This document shows, one piece after another, positions 31,345-41,763 of a stretch of 64,000 nucleotides of DNA (positions are counted from its first letter, which is position 1; each line of letters begins with the position of its first letter). This DNA is from Rhodococcus pyridinivorans (GTDB lineage Bacteria > Actinomycetota > Actinomycetes > Mycobacteriales > Mycobacteriaceae). The notes under the pieces were generated by a model that did not search any database, had not been told where the DNA came from, and saw nothing but the letters and a program-made list of their open reading frames with translations. The stretch is taken from contig NZ_FNRX01000002.1 in the NCBI RefSeq assembly GCF_900105195.1, positions 2,294,001 through 2,358,000 on the forward strand, written 5' to 3'. A program made the translations under genes and the position numbers.

Positions 31345-32628
31345 ATGACTGCCGTGACCCCCGACTCAGCTGCGACCGACGCCGGCACGGACACCCGTGA
31401 GGCCGTCCACGAGGCCGCGCGTCGCGCCCGCGTGGCCTCCCGTCGTCTCGCGTTGCTCACCACCATCGAGAAGGACGCGGCTCTGCACGCCGCGGCCGAC
31501 GCTCTGCTCGCCGCCGCCGACACCGTCCTCGCCGCGAACGCGGAGGACATCGAGGCCGCCCGCGCCGGTGGCACCGAAGAGGCCATCCTCGACCGGCTGC
31601 GCCTGACCTCCGCCCGGATCGACGGGATCGCCGCCGGCCTGCGCCAGGTGGCCGGACTGCCCGACCCGATCGGCGGCGTCGTCCGCGGCTCGACGCTGCC
31701 GAACGGTCTCGAGCTGCGCCAGGTGCGCGTCCCGCTCGGCGTGGTCGGCATGGTCTACGAAGCACGGCCCAACGTCACGGTCGACGCATTCGGTCTCGCC
31801 CTGAAGTCCGGCAACGCCGCGCTGCTGCGCGGCTCGTCGTCCGCGGCCCGCTCCAACGCCGCGCTCGTCGAGGTGCTGCGCGCCTCGCTCGAGAGCCGGG
31901 GCATCCCCGCCGATGCCGTGCAGCTGCTGCCGAGCGCCGACCGCTCGTCGGTCACGCATCTGATCCAGGCCCGAGGCCTGGTCGACGTCGTGATCCCGCG
32001 CGGTGGCGCCGGTCTGATCGCCGCGGTGGTGCGCGACGCGACCGTCCCCACGATCGAGACGGGCACCGGCAACTGCCACGTCTACGTCCACTCCGCGGCC
32101 GATCTGGAGATGGCGGAGAAGATCGTGATCAACGCGAAGACCCGCCGGCCCAGCGTGTGCAACACCGCCGAGACGATCCTCGTCGACAAGGCGATCGCCG
32201 ACACCGCCGTCCCGAAGCTCCTGCAGGCATTCCAGCAACACAGCGTGACGGTCCACGGCGACCTGCCCGGCCTCGTGCCCGCGACCGACCAGGACTGGTC
32301 CGACGAGTACCTCTCGCTCGACGTCGCCCTCGCGGTGGTCGACGACCTCGACGCGGCCGTCGACCACATCGACCGTTACGGCACCGGCCACACCGAGGCG
32401 ATCGTCACCTCGGACCTCGCCGCTGCTCGGGAGTTCACGACGCGCGTGGACGCCGCAGCCGTTATGGTCAACGCTTCGACGGCGTTCACGGACGGCGAGC
32501 AGTTCGGATTCGGCGCGGAGATCGGCATCTCCACCCAGAAGCTGCACGCTCGCGGCCCGATGGGTCTGCCCGAACTGACGTCGACGAAGTGGGTGGTGTG
32601 GGGCGACGGCCACACCCGTCCCGCCTGA
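31345..32628 (+). CDS. proA: Glutamate-5-semialdehyde (gamma-glutamyl phosphate) dehydrogenase
   Basis: ProA (427 residues) reduces gamma-glutamyl phosphate to the semialdehyde in proline synthesis. The aldehyde-dehydrogenase fold shows [56 protein letters not shown] and the catalytic Cys near residue 272 in [15 protein letters not shown]. The C-terminus has [20 protein letters not shown]. proB is not in the window. It heads a run of same-strand genes from proA to holA. Confidence 0.96.
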   Translation: MTAVTPDSAATDAGTDTREAVHEAARRARVASRRLALLTTIEKDAALHAAADALLAAADTVLAANAEDIEAARAGGTEEAILDRLRLTSARIDGIAAGLRQVAGLPDPIGGVVRGSTLPNGLELRQVRVPLGVVGMVYEARPNVTVDAFGLALKSGNAALLRGSSSAARSNAALVEVLRASLESRGIPADAVQLLPSADRSSVTHLIQARGLVDVVIPRGGAGLIAAVVRDATVPTIETGTGNCHVYVHSAADLEMAEKIVINAKTRRPSVCNTAETILVDKAIADTAVPKLLQAFQQHSVTVHGDLPGLVPATDQDWSDEYLSLDVALAVVDDLDAAVDHIDRYGTGHTEAIVTSDLAAAREFTTRVDAAAVMVNASTAFTDGEQFGFGAEIGISTQKLHARGPMGLPELTSTKWVVWGDGHTRPA

Positions 32629-32657
32629 TCGAGACCGGCCCGACGAAAGGAACCAGT

Positions 32658-33554
32658 GTGGATCGTGCGCTGCCCACCACCCCGCCGATCTTCGCGGACG
32701 TCCAGGACGTCGTCGATCGTCTGGCCGGTACCGGTTATCTCGCCGACAAGTCCACCGCGACCGCGGTGTTCCTCGCCGATCGCCTCGGCAAGCCGTTGCT
32801 GATCGAGGGACCCGCGGGCGTGGGCAAGACCGAACTTGCCCGCGCCGTCGCCGAGACCTCCGAGGCCGAACTCGTGCGCCTGCAGTGCTACGAGGGCGTC
32901 GACGAGTCCCGCGCGCTGTACGAGTGGAACCACGCCAAGCAGATCCTGCGCATCCAGTCGGCAGGGGCGACCGCCGCGGCGGGCGAGTCGTGGGACCGCA
33001 CCAAGGAAGACGTCTTCTCCGAGGAGTTCCTGCTGTCGCGGCCGCTGCTCACCGCGATCCGCCGCGAGGATCCGACCGTGCTGCTCGTCGACGAGGTCGA
33101 CAAGGCCGACGTGGAGATCGAAGGCCTGCTGCTCGAGGTGCTCAGTGACTTCGCGGTCACGGTGCCCGAACTCGGCACCATCCGGGCCACCCGCAAGCCG
33201 TTCGCGGTGCTCACCTCGAACGCCACCCGCGAGTTGTCCGAAGCGCTCAAGCGCCGGTGCCTGTTCCTGCACCTGGACTTCCCCGACGCCGACCTCGAAC
33301 GACGCATCCTCGCCAGCCGGGTCCCCGATCTGCCCGACGCGCTCGCTGACCAACTCGTACGCACGGTCCGCGTGCTCCGCGGCATGCAACTCAAGAAGGT
33401 GCCGTCTGTGGCCGAGACGATCGACTGGGGTCGCACCCTGCTCGCACTAGGACTCGACACCCTCGACGACACCGCGCTGCGCAGCACGCTCGGCGTGATC
33501 CTCAAGCACCAGTCCGACCAGATCCGCGCTGCCGCCGAGCTCCGGTTGAACTGA
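32658..33554 (+). CDS. MoxR-family AAA+ ATPase
   Basis: The protein (298 residues) is a AAA+ ATPase. Walker A is LLIEGPAGVGKTELARAVAE near residue 51, Walker B VLLVDEVDKADVEIEGLLLE near 142, and sensor 1 AVLTSNATRELSEALKRRC. MoxR ATPases act with von Willebrand factor A proteins as chaperone-like pairs, for example inserting metal cofactors, and the next gene is such a VWA protein, 1 base away. The GTG at 32658 follows GAAAGGAACC. The client is unknown; no dehydrogenase needing maturation is adjacent. Confidence 0.88.
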   Translation: MDRALPTTPPIFADVQDVVDRLAGTGYLADKSTATAVFLADRLGKPLLIEGPAGVGKTELARAVAETSEAELVRLQCYEGVDESRALYEWNHAKQILRIQSAGATAAAGESWDRTKEDVFSEEFLLSRPLLTAIRREDPTVLLVDEVDKADVEIEGLLLEVLSDFAVTVPELGTIRATRKPFAVLTSNATRELSEALKRRCLFLHLDFPDADLERRILASRVPDLPDALADQLVRTVRVLRGMQLKKVPSVAETIDWGRTLLALGLDTLDDTALRSTLGVILKHQSDQIRAAAELRLN

Positions 33555-33555
33555 C

Positions 33556-35001
33556 ATGGCCGCCGCGCACCTTCCCGGATCCGAGGCGCCCCCGGCACCC
33601 CACGGACTGCCCGGGCACCTGGTCGGATTCGTCGAGGCGCTGCGCCGTCGCGGCATCGCGGTCGGGCCGTCCGAGACGGTCGACGCCGGACGGGTCATGA
33701 CGGTGCTCGATCTCCTCGATCGGGAGGCCCTCCGCGAAGGCCTCGCGTGCACCCTGCTCCGCCGGTCCACACACCGGCCGACCTTCGACGCCCTGTTCGA
33801 CCTGTGGTTCCCGCCCGCGATCGGACGCCGCGAGGCCACCGACCCTCAGGCGAGCATCCCACGCACCCCCACGGGGGAGGTCGACTTCGAGGCCCTACGC
33901 GATCTCATCGCCGAGCTGCTGTCCGACGAGTCGCCGGAGGCACTCGAGGCCTCCGAGATGCTCGTCTCCGCCATCGTCGAGGAACTCGGCCAGTATGCGT
34001 CGTCGAACGGCCCGTCCTTCTCGGCCTATCAGGCGCTTCGCGACGTCTCCCCGGACACCCTGCTCACGAAGATCCTCGAGGGACTGCTCGGCAACAGCAC
34101 CCGCGAGGAACGCGACGACGCCGCCTACGAGAGCGAGGTCGCGCGGCGCACCGCCGCCCAGCGCATCGCCGATTTCCGGGCCATGGTCGAACGGGAGACC
34201 CGGCGACGCACCGCCGAGCAGCTCGGCCGCGAACGCGTCGAGAAGTACGGGGTGCCCAAGCTTGCCGAGGAGGTCGACTTCCTGCGCGCGTCCGACGCGG
34301 AACTCGTCGCCCTGCGCCGCAGCGTCATGCCGCTCGCGCGTCTGCTCGCGAGCCGTCTCGCGGCGCGCCGCCGGCGCGCTCGTGCCGGCGCCATCGACCT
34401 GCGGCGCACACTGCGCAAGTCCATGTCGACCGGTGGCGTGCCCATCGACCTGGTCAACCGCAAGCCCCGTCCGGCGCGTCCCGAGCTCGTCGTGCTCTGC
34501 GACGTCTCCGGCTCCGTCGCCGGCTTCTCGCACTTCACGTTGCTGCTCGTGCACGCCCTACGCGAACAGTTCTCCCGCGTGCGCGTGTTCGCGTTCATCG
34601 ACACCGCCGACGAGGTCACCCATCATTTCGCCGCAGGGTCCGATCTGGGCGAGTCCATGTCGCGGATGCTGAAGGAAGCGGAGCTGATCACCTACGACGG
34701 TCACTCCGACTACGGACACGCCCTCGGCGGCTTCGCCGAGAACCACGCCCACGCCCTCACCAGCCGCAGCTCGCTGCTGATCCTCGGCGACGGCCGCACG
34801 AACTACCGCAATCCGAACCTCGAAGTCCTCGAACATCTCGTGTCCGTCGCACGGCACGCGCACTGGCTCAATCCCGAGCCGAAGGGACAATGGGGTTCGG
34901 GGGATTCGGCCGCCAGGGTCTACAGCGAGGTCGTCACGATGCACGAGTGCCGGTCGGCGCAGCAGCTCGCAACGGTGGTGGCGAGTCTGCTCCCCGTGTG
35001 A
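33556..35001 (+). CDS. VWA domain-containing CoxE-like protein
   Basis: The protein has 481 residues. The N-terminal 300 are helical and highly charged ([20 protein letters not shown]). The C-terminal VWA domain has the MIDAS motif in [20 protein letters not shown] at about residue 316 and [18 protein letters not shown] later. CoxE-like VWA proteins pair with MoxR ATPases in carbon-monoxide dehydrogenase maturation, but the same pair occurs widely without cox genes. It is separated from the MoxR gene by 1 base and clearly belongs to the same operon. Confidence 0.87.
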   Translation: MAAAHLPGSEAPPAPHGLPGHLVGFVEALRRRGIAVGPSETVDAGRVMTVLDLLDREALREGLACTLLRRSTHRPTFDALFDLWFPPAIGRREATDPQASIPRTPTGEVDFEALRDLIAELLSDESPEALEASEMLVSAIVEELGQYASSNGPSFSAYQALRDVSPDTLLTKILEGLLGNSTREERDDAAYESEVARRTAAQRIADFRAMVERETRRRTAEQLGRERVEKYGVPKLAEEVDFLRASDAELVALRRSVMPLARLLASRLAARRRRARAGAIDLRRTLRKSMSTGGVPIDLVNRKPRPARPELVVLCDVSGSVAGFSHFTLLLVHALREQFSRVRVFAFIDTADEVTHHFAAGSDLGESMSRMLKEAELITYDGHSDYGHALGGFAENHAHALTSRSSLLILGDGRTNYRNPNLEVLEHLVSVARHAHWLNPEPKGQWGSGDSAARVYSEVVTMHECRSAQQLATVVASLLPV

Positions 35002-35006
35002 ACCCG

Positions 35007-35012
35007 TAAGCT
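35007..35012 (+). promoter_or_regulatory. -10 element TAAGCT for a leaderless nadD transcript
   Basis: TAAGCT lies 8 bases before the GTG at 35021. Confidence 0.38.
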
Positions 35013-35020
35013 GGACAACC

Positions 35021-35734
35021 GTGCATCAGCCAACGGATCGGCCCTCGGCCCCCAGGCGCCGCCTGGGCGTCATGGGTGGAACGTTCGACCCGATCCACCA
35101 CGGACACCTCGTGGCGGCCAGCGAGGTCGCCGCGAGCTTCGACCTGGACGAAGTGATCTTCGTGCCCACCGGGCAACCTTGGCAGAAGACCGGACGCGAC
35201 GTCAGCCTCGCCGAGGACCGTTACCTGATGACGGTGATCGCGACCGCATCCAACCCGCGGTTCTCCGTCAGCCGCGTCGACATCGATCGACGCAAACCCA
35301 CCTACACCGTCGACACCCTGCGCGATCTCAGCGAGCAGTATCCCGACGCGGATCTGTACTTCATCACCGGCGCGGACGCACTGGGATCGATCCTGTCCTG
35401 GCAGGACTGGCAGACCCTGTTCGACCTCGCCCGCTTCGTCGGGGTGTCCCGGCCCGGATACGACCTTCACGCCGAACACCTGGCACCGCATCTGGACGAA
35501 CTCCCGGCCGAGGCGGTGAGCCTGGTGGAGATCCCGGCACTGGCGATCTCCTCCACGGACTGCCGCAGGAGGGCCCGCGAGAACCGTCCCGTCTGGTATC
35601 TGGTCCCCGACGGAGTGGTGCAGTACATCAGCAAACGCCGGCTCTACCGCACGAATACGCACCCCGACGGAGATCCCGTCCCGGTGTTCGACGGAAACAC
35701 CCCCGGCACCATCGAGAGAAAGAGCACGCAGTGA
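35021..35734 (+). CDS. nadD: Nicotinate-nucleotide adenylyltransferase
   Basis: NadD (237 residues) adenylates nicotinate mononucleotide in NAD synthesis. The nucleotidyltransferase signature [20 protein letters not shown] is at residues 14-33, with (T/H)xGH present. [18 protein letters not shown] and the ATP-binding [20 protein letters not shown] are typical. The C-terminal tail of about 25 residues is extra and polar. The GTG at 35021 is supported by the -10 box. It overlaps rsfS by 4 bases, starting a chain of overlapping genes. Confidence 0.95.
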   Translation: MHQPTDRPSAPRRRLGVMGGTFDPIHHGHLVAASEVAASFDLDEVIFVPTGQPWQKTGRDVSLAEDRYLMTVIATASNPRFSVSRVDIDRRKPTYTVDTLRDLSEQYPDADLYFITGADALGSILSWQDWQTLFDLARFVGVSRPGYDLHAEHLAPHLDELPAEAVSLVEIPALAISSTDCRRRARENRPVWYLVPDGVVQYISKRRLYRTNTHPDGDPVPVFDGNTPGTIERKSTQ

Positions 35735-36138
35735 GCGCAACGGCAGAAGCCACGGAGATGGCCCGAATCGCAGCCCTGGCCGCCGACGAGAAACTCGCCA
35801 CCGACGTCGTGGTGCTCGACGTGTCCGAGCAACTGGTGATCACCGATTGCTTCGTCATCGCGTCCGCACCCAACGAGCGTCAGGTCAACGCCATCGTCGA
35901 CAACGTCGAGGAGAAGCTGCGCGAGGCCGGCCACAAGCCCGTCCGCCGCGAGGGCACCCGCGAGGGACGGTGGACGTTGCTCGACTACGTCGACGTCGTG
36001 GTGCACATCCAGCACGAGGACGAGCGCAACTTCTATGCCCTCGACCGCCTGTGGAAGGACTGCCCGACCATCGAGGTCGACGGTGTGGGTGGCCCCCGTT
36101 CGGCGATCGACGCCGCCGACTCGCCGGAGGACGTGTGA
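35731..36138 (+). CDS. rsfS: Ribosomal silencing factor RsfS
   Basis: RsfS (135 residues) binds ribosomal protein L14 and blocks subunit joining when nutrients are short. The DUF143 domain shows [40 protein letters not shown] and [19 protein letters not shown]. nadD-rsfS is one of the most conserved bacterial gene pairs. Its GTG overlaps the nadD stop, and its own stop overlaps the start of gpgP, both as GTGA. Confidence 0.95.
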   Translation: MSATAEATEMARIAALAADEKLATDVVVLDVSEQLVITDCFVIASAPNERQVNAIVDNVEEKLREAGHKPVRREGTREGRWTLLDYVDVVVHIQHEDERNFYALDRLWKDCPTIEVDGVGGPRSAIDAADSPEDV

Positions 36139-36806
36139 GTCGTCCGGAGGAGGGTTCGCAGAGCCCGCGGGTGCGGCAGCTGGTGCTGCTGCGCCACGGC
36201 CAGACCGAGTACAACGCCACGCGGCGGATGCAGGGCCAACTCGACACCGACCTCTCCGAGCTCGGCCGGCAGCAGGCGCTCGCCGTCGCCGACGCGATCG
36301 CCCGGTTCGATCCGCTCGCCGTCGTCTCGTCCGATCTGCGCCGCGCCTACGACACGGCGACCGCGCTCGGCGATCGCATCGGGCTGCCGGTCGCGATCGA
36401 CACGCGGCTGCGCGAGACGCATCTCGGCGAATGGCAGGGCCTGACCCACACCGAGGTCGACGCCGTGGCCCCGGGCGCGCGCAGCGCGTGGCGCGCCGAC
36501 GCGACCTGGGCACCGCCGGGAGGCGAGAACCGGATCGACGTCGCGCGGCGCAGCATGGCCGTCGTCGGCGAACTGCTCGACAAGTACGAGGACTGGAGCG
36601 ATCGGCCCATCGTGCTGGTCGCACACGGGGGCCTGATCGCCGCGCTCACCGCCGCCCTGCTCGACCTGCCCGTCGATCGGTGGTCCGTCCTCGGCGGTCT
36701 CGGGAACACCGGCTGGGTGCAGCTCAGCGGATACGGCGAGGTGCCGTCCTGGCGCCTCGACGTCTGGAACGCGTCGGCCACAGTGGCGCCCGATGACGTC
36801 CTCTGA
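36135..36806 (+). CDS. gpgP: Glucosyl-3-phosphoglycerate phosphatase
   Basis: The protein (223 residues) belongs to the histidine phosphatase superfamily. The phosphohistidine motif is [20 protein letters not shown], with [32 protein letters not shown] and the second His in [17 protein letters not shown]. It closely matches the mycobacterial enzyme (Rv2419c by memory) that dephosphorylates glucosyl-3-phosphoglycerate on the way to methylglucose lipopolysaccharides. The following gene also belongs to that pathway, which supports the specific name over a generic phosphoglycerate mutase. Confidence 0.85.
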   Translation: MSRPEEGSQSPRVRQLVLLRHGQTEYNATRRMQGQLDTDLSELGRQQALAVADAIARFDPLAVVSSDLRRAYDTATALGDRIGLPVAIDTRLRETHLGEWQGLTHTEVDAVAPGARSAWRADATWAPPGGENRIDVARRSMAVVGELLDKYEDWSDRPIVLVAHGGLIAALTAALLDLPVDRWSVLGGLGNTGWVQLSGYGEVPSWRLDVWNASATVAPDDVL

Positions 36807-37575
36807 ACCCACGCCGATCGGAACCGACGCCGCCCCGCAGCGCCCGGTCCTGCTGGTGATCGGTGACTCCCTGAGCTACTACGGCCCGAAGGGCGGCCTG
36901 CCCGCCGACCATCCGCAGATCTGGCCCAACCTGGTCGCGGCCGAACTCGGATGGGACGTCGAACTCGTCGCCCGGATCGGGTGGACCACACGCGACGCGT
37001 GGTGGGCCATGACCCAGGACCCGCGGGTGTGGGCCGCGATCCCGCACGCCGGAGCCGTCGTCCTGGCCGTGGGCGGGATGGACACCCTCCCGTCCCCGCT
37101 GCCCACCGCACTGCGGGAGGGCCTGCGCTACATCCGCCCGCCGGCCCTGCGTCGCGCGGCGCGTAACGCCTACGGGTGGTTGCAGCCGCGACTGTCACCG
37201 CTCGGGCGACCGGTGGCGCTCCCACCCCGGGTCAGCGTCGAGTACCTCGAAACGATCAGGGACGCATTGGCATACATGCGCCCCGATCTGCCCGTCATCG
37301 GCACCATGCCGTCGGTGCACCGCAGCGAGCAGTACCGGTCGGTGCATGCCGGCCGGCTCCCCGCGGCACGCGCGATCACCCGCTGGGCGGCCGAGAAGTC
37401 GGTTCCCCTCGTCGATCTCGCCGAAGCGGTGCGGGAGAACGTCTTCTCCGACGACGCCAATCCCGACGGGATCCACTGGGGTTGGGAAGGACACCGCCGT
37501 GTCGCCGCCGCTGTCGGCGACGCGGTCCGGATCGTGCATCGGGATGCGGAAGTCCCGGTGGAGGGCCTACGGTAG
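36793..37575 (+). CDS. octT: SGNH-type diglucosylglycerate octanoyltransferase
   Basis: The protein (260 residues) has the GDSL/SGNH motifs [20 protein letters not shown] (nucleophile Ser), a Gly block [14 protein letters not shown] and the catalytic Asp/His pair [17 protein letters not shown] near the C-terminus. It corresponds to the mycobacterial gene next to gpgP that octanoylates diglucosylglycerate, an early step of methylglucose lipopolysaccharide synthesis. It overlaps gpgP by 14 bases. If the assignment is right, this strain can begin MGLP-type polysaccharides; the remaining genes are outside the window. Confidence 0.8.
   Translation: MTSSEPTPIGTDAAPQRPVLLVIGDSLSYYGPKGGLPADHPQIWPNLVAAELGWDVELVARIGWTTRDAWWAMTQDPRVWAAIPHAGAVVLAVGGMDTLPSPLPTALREGLRYIRPPALRRAARNAYGWLQPRLSPLGRPVALPPRVSVEYLETIRDALAYMRPDLPVIGTMPSVHRSEQYRSVHAGRLPAARAITRWAAEKSVPLVDLAEAVRENVFSDDANPDGIHWGWEGHRRVAAAVGDAVRIVHRDAEVPVEGLR
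37568..37573 (+). promoter_or_regulatory. -10 element TACGGT for a leaderless degV transcript
   Basis: TACGGT overlaps the end of octT and lies 7 bases before the GTG of degV. Confidence 0.35.
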
Positions 37576-37580
37576 GCGTC

Positions 37581-38420
37581 GTGTCCGTCGTCGTCGTCAC
37601 AGATTCGTCGAGTTGTATCGACCCTGAACTGGTCCGTCGGTACGACATCCGTGTTGTGCCACTGCACATCATCGCGGGCGGACGCGACCTCCGCGAGGGC
37701 GTCGACGAGTTACCGGAGGACCTGTCGACCGTGACGACCTCCGGTCCGTCTCCCGCAGAACTGACCGACGCCTATACCGAGGCGCTCGAGGACAGTGGAG
37801 GAGACGGCGTCGTAGCCGTGCACCTCTCGCGGGTGCTGTCCGGCACATGGGACGCAGCCCGGCACGCCGCCGAATCGCTGGGCGACCGGATCCGGCTCGT
37901 CGATTCGCGGAACACCGCCATGGGTTCGGGTTTCGCCGTCCTCGAAGCGGTGCGCGCCGCACGGGCCGGAGAAGACCTGGCCCGGGTGTACGAGCGGGCC
38001 GTGGAGGTCGCGGCGTCCGCCCGGACCCTGCTCGTCGTCGACCGGCTCGACCACCTCCGTCGCGGTGGCCGGATCGGCACGGCCACAGCGCTGTTGGGTA
38101 CCGCGCTCGCGATGAAGCCCGTGCTGCACATCTCCGACGGCAAGCTCGTCCTGCGGGAGAAGACCCGCACGATGACCAAGGCGATGGCCAAGCTCGTCGA
38201 CGGAGCCGCGACCGACGTGGGCGACGAACCGCTCGTCGCGGTGCACCACCGCGGGGCACCCGAGCGGGCGCGCAGCCTCGTCGATCAGCTCGCACAGCGC
38301 CTTCCGGAAGGCACCGAGATCGTCGTGTCCGAACTCGACGCGGTTCTCGGCGCGCACGTCGGGCCGGGTGCGGTCGGTGTGGTCGTCGCCTCCGCGGCGA
38401 CCGGTGTCTCCGAGGACTGA
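37581..38420 (+). CDS. DegV-family fatty-acid-binding protein
   Basis: The protein (279 residues) is a DegV/FakB-type protein, which binds a fatty acid between two domains and, in Gram-positives, presents it to a kinase. The N-terminal VVVVTDSSSCIDPELVRRYD and the TTSGPSPAELTDAYTEAL motif match, with LSGTWDAARHAAE and DRLDHLRRGGRIGTATALLG later. The cognate FakA kinase is not in the window. The location next to a fatty-acyl (octanoyl) transferase makes an acyl-carrier role attractive but unproven. Confidence 0.87.
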   Translation: MSVVVVTDSSSCIDPELVRRYDIRVVPLHIIAGGRDLREGVDELPEDLSTVTTSGPSPAELTDAYTEALEDSGGDGVVAVHLSRVLSGTWDAARHAAESLGDRIRLVDSRNTAMGSGFAVLEAVRAARAGEDLARVYERAVEVAASARTLLVVDRLDHLRRGGRIGTATALLGTALAMKPVLHISDGKLVLREKTRTMTKAMAKLVDGAATDVGDEPLVAVHHRGAPERARSLVDQLAQRLPEGTEIVVSELDAVLGAHVGPGAVGVVVASAATGVSED

Positions 38421-38554
38421 CCACCTACACCACCTCCCGGCCCGGATGATGCCGGTGGAGGCCCCCCTCCGGGCATTCATCCACAGGGGTGCGGGTCATC
38501 CACAACCCCGGCCGAATCGGCGCCGACACCGAATCCGGCGGTCGCGGCCGCGGT

Positions 38555-38560
38555 TAGCGT
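38555..38560 (+). promoter_or_regulatory. -10 element TAGCGT for a leaderless comEA transcript
   Basis: TAGCGT lies 6 bases before the ATG at 38567 in the 146-base gap after degV. Confidence 0.42.
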
Positions 38561-38566
38561 CGCGGC

Positions 38567-39406
38567 ATGGCGAGCAGTGACCACCGTGATCTCGCGCGCA
38601 CCCGCCTCGGCGCGATCACGCGTTCCTCGGCGATGCCCGCGGAACCGCCCTGGACCGACGACAGGTCGGCTAACGACCACCCCTGGGCGGATCCGGACGA
38701 CGGCGACGAACCCCTCCACAGCGGTCCCGGCCGGGTACGATTCGTCGATCGGCTGACCGCCGCGCGATGGGACACGGGAAGACGTGGGACCGCTGCTCTC
38801 GCCGCGATCGGAGTGCTCGCCGCCGCAGTGGCACTCGTCGTCGTGTGGCGCGACCGGCCGGTCCCCGAACCGGTACCGCCGCTGCCGAGAGTCGAAGTCG
38901 TGGACACGGCAGAGCCGTCCGCCGCGAGGGAGACGGACACGGCACAACCGGATTCCGCTGAGTTCGTCGTCAGCGTCGTGGGTGCGGTGACACGTCCCGG
39001 GCTCGTGCGGCTGCCGGCGGGATCCCGTGTGGCCGACGCGCTCGACGCTGCCGGCGGTGCCGTCGACGGCGCCGACCTCATCGGCCTGAATCTGGCCCGG
39101 CGGGTCGCCGACGGTGACCAGATCGTCGTGGGAATCGCCCCGCCCCAACCTGTTCCGCAGGCCAGTGGAATCGTCGGGGCGCAGACACCGGGCGATGCTC
39201 CACCGGAGGCAAGCGGGCCGGTGGATCTCAACACCGCCGACGAGACCGCGCTCGACGCGCTGCCGGGCGTCGGTCCCGTCACGGCCGCGGCGATCGTCTC
39301 GTGGCGCGACACCAACGGACCGTTCACGGACGTCGAACAACTCGGTGAGGTCGACGGGATCGGACCGGCGCGACTCGCGAGGCTGCGTGAACTGGTGACG
39401 GTGTGA
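38567..39406 (+). CDS. comEA: ComEA-like helix-hairpin-helix DNA-binding protein
   Basis: The protein has 279 residues. A cytoplasmic N-terminal part is followed by one membrane segment (TAALAAIGVLAAAVALVVVW, near residues 75-95). Then come a soluble-ligand-binding-like domain (VSVVGAVTRPGLVRLPAGSR) and a C-terminal HhH domain (LNTADETALDALPGVGPVTA, FTDVEQLGEVDGIGPARLAR). ComEA binds incoming DNA in competent bacteria. It overlaps comEC by 4 bases. Competence in this genus is not established from sequence alone. Confidence 0.9.
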   Translation: MASSDHRDLARTRLGAITRSSAMPAEPPWTDDRSANDHPWADPDDGDEPLHSGPGRVRFVDRLTAARWDTGRRGTAALAAIGVLAAAVALVVVWRDRPVPEPVPPLPRVEVVDTAEPSAARETDTAQPDSAEFVVSVVGAVTRPGLVRLPAGSRVADALDAAGGAVDGADLIGLNLARRVADGDQIVVGIAPPQPVPQASGIVGAQTPGDAPPEASGPVDLNTADETALDALPGVGPVTAAAIVSWRDTNGPFTDVEQLGEVDGIGPARLARLRELVTV

Positions 39407-41763
39407 CCGGACGGAACGACGGGTCCGACGCCGCAACGGTTCTCGATGCCCGGTTGGTGCCGTGCGCGCTGGCCGCGTGGGCCGTGACACTTCTCGGGTT
39501 GTACACGGGATGGCGGATCGTCACCGCCGTGGCGGTCGCGGCCGTCGTCGGATGCGCCGTGACGGTCCGTCTCGTCGCGACCGGTCGCATCCCACGCGGA
39601 GGTGCGCGGATCCTCCTCGCCGCACTGGCCGTCGTCGCGGGATTCGGGCCGGCCGCCGGTCTACGGATATGGGCCGCCGACCAGCACCCGATCGCCTCCG
39701 CAGCGGAAAGGGGAGCGTGGGCCGGCGTCGTCCTCCTCCCCACCGACGACCCGCGACGCATCCGGGCCGCGGCCTTCGACGACACACCCCGGGTACGCAT
39801 CCCGGCCCGGCTCGAGCACGTGATGGTCGGTGGACGATCCATGGACACCGGGGGATCGGTGGTGGTGCTCGCCCCGGCCGACTCGTGGGGAGATCTCCTG
39901 CCCGGGCAGTCGGTCACCGCACGCGTGCGGGCGGCGCCGCACACCGGGCCGGGCACCACGGTGGCGGTGCTCCACGCGGAGAACGCACCCACGGTCGTCG
40001 GCCCGCCCCCGGTGTGGCAGCGATGGGCTGGCACGGTACGCGACCGGCTCGCGCAGGTGGGTTCCGCGGTGCTTCCCGCCGATCGGGCCGGCCTGCTGCC
40101 CGGTCTCGTGGTGGGCGACACCACGGCGCTGACCGACGAGGTGCGGGAGGACTTCCGGGTGGCCGGACTGACGCATTTGACGGCCGTGTCCGGAGCCAAC
40201 GTCAGCATCGTCCTCGGAGCGGTACTGCTCCTCGTGCGCGCGGTAGGACTCGGACCGCGTTCCGGGACCATCCTCGCCGCGACGGCTCTCGTCGCCTTCG
40301 TCGTCGTGGTCCGTCCGTCGGCGAGTGTGGTGCGCGCGGCCGCGATGGGATCGATCGGGTTGCTGGCATTCGTGACGGGTCGTGAGCGACAGGCACTTCC
40401 CGCCCTGTGCACCGCGGTGGGCGTACTGCTCGTACTCCTGCCCGACCTCGCCGTCGACGTCGGGTTCGCGCTGTCGGTGTCCGCGACGGCGGCACTGATC
40501 GTCGCCGCGCCACCTGTCGTGACCCGGCTCGTGGATCGCGGGTGGCCGCGTCCCATCGCGGAGGTCGCGGCAATGTCGCTGGTCGCGTTCGTAGCGACCG
40601 CACCTCTCGTCGCGGCGGTGAGCGGGACCGTGAGTGTCGTGTCGGTCGCGGCCAATGTCCTCGTCGCCCCGGTACTTGCGCCGCTGACGGTCCTCGGTTC
40701 GCTGGTCGCGCTGGGCGCCTCCGTCGTCCCGTGGGTTGGGGAGGTGCTCGCGCGCGGCACCGGGCCGTTCCTGTGGTGGCTGATCACGGTGGCCGACCGG
40801 GCGGCATCGTTGCCGTCGGCCGAACTCGAGGTGCCGGACGGGCCGGTGGGGGCAGTGGTCGCGGCGGTGCTGGTCGCGGTGGCGTGGTCGGTGGCTCGTC
40901 ACCGGCGGGTGCGGATCACGGCTCTCGTGATTGCGGTGGCCGTCGCGGCGGTGTGGCTGCCGGTGCGGATGCTGCGACCGGGCTGGCCCGGAGCCGAATG
41001 GGTACTCGTCGCATGCGATGTCGGTCAGGGCGATGCGCTGGTGCTGGCGACGGGGGACGGGCGCGCGGTCGTCGTCGACACCGGACCCGAACCGGAACCC
41101 GTCGATCGGTGCTTGCGCCGGTTGAGGATTCGCCGTATCGCACTGCTCGTCGTGTCGCACCTGCACGCCGACCACGCGGGTGGGATCCGCGGTGTCCTCA
41201 CCGGGCGCTCGGTCGAGATGGTCGTGGTCGGGCCGGGTGCTGCCGGTGACGACGCGGCGGGTGTGCTCGACGCGGCGGCCGGGGTCGGTGTCGTGGTGCG
41301 GGAAGTGGGTGCCGGTGCGACCCTGCGTGCGGGCGATCTCGACATCCGGGTGCTGGGCCCGGCTGGGCGACGGACAGGCGGTTCCGAGAACGACAACTCG
41401 CTCGTCCTGGCGGTCGACACCGTCGTGGGCCGGGTCCTGTTGCCGGGAGACGCGGAGGAGGCCGCGCTCGACGCACTCGTGCGGTCGGGCACCGACGTGC
41501 GTGCGGACGTGTTGAAGGTGCCGCACCACGGCTCGCGCACCACACCCGCACGCTTCCTCACCGCTGTGCGGCCGAGCGTCGCCCTCGTCAGCGCCGGGCG
41601 AGACAACCTGTTCGGGCATCCCCATCCCGAGATCGTCTCCACCCTGACCGGAATCGGGGCGCGGGTCCTGCGGACCGACCTGCACGGCGACGTTGCAGTG
41701 CTCCGTGCCGCCTCCGGGGCGCTCGCGGTGGTGTCGGACGTGCGTGGCACGATCGAACCGTGA
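39403..41763 (+). CDS. comEC: ComEC/Rec2-family DNA translocation channel
   Basis: The protein (786 residues) has about 10-12 membrane helices, the N-terminal DUF4131 part and the competence core ([38 protein letters not shown]). A C-terminal metallo-beta-lactamase domain from about residue 525 has the metal motif [16 protein letters not shown] and later [20 protein letters not shown]. The complete HxHxDH motif suggests nuclease capability. It overlaps both neighbours by 4 bases (GTGA), so comEA-comEC-holA form one translationally coupled operon. Confidence 0.93.
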   Translation: MTGRNDGSDAATVLDARLVPCALAAWAVTLLGLYTGWRIVTAVAVAAVVGCAVTVRLVATGRIPRGGARILLAALAVVAGFGPAAGLRIWAADQHPIASAAERGAWAGVVLLPTDDPRRIRAAAFDDTPRVRIPARLEHVMVGGRSMDTGGSVVVLAPADSWGDLLPGQSVTARVRAAPHTGPGTTVAVLHAENAPTVVGPPPVWQRWAGTVRDRLAQVGSAVLPADRAGLLPGLVVGDTTALTDEVREDFRVAGLTHLTAVSGANVSIVLGAVLLLVRAVGLGPRSGTILAATALVAFVVVVRPSASVVRAAAMGSIGLLAFVTGRERQALPALCTAVGVLLVLLPDLAVDVGFALSVSATAALIVAAPPVVTRLVDRGWPRPIAEVAAMSLVAFVATAPLVAAVSGTVSVVSVAANVLVAPVLAPLTVLGSLVALGASVVPWVGEVLARGTGPFLWWLITVADRAASLPSAELEVPDGPVGAVVAAVLVAVAWSVARHRRVRITALVIAVAVAAVWLPVRMLRPGWPGAEWVLVACDVGQGDALVLATGDGRAVVVDTGPEPEPVDRCLRRLRIRRIALLVVSHLHADHAGGIRGVLTGRSVEMVVVGPGAAGDDAAGVLDAAAGVGVVVREVGAGATLRAGDLDIRVLGPAGRRTGGSENDNSLVLAVDTVVGRVLLPGDAEEAALDALVRSGTDVRADVLKVPHHGSRTTPARFLTAVRPSVALVSAGRDNLFGHPHPEIVSTLTGIGARVLRTDLHGDVAVLRAASGALAVVSDVRGTIEP

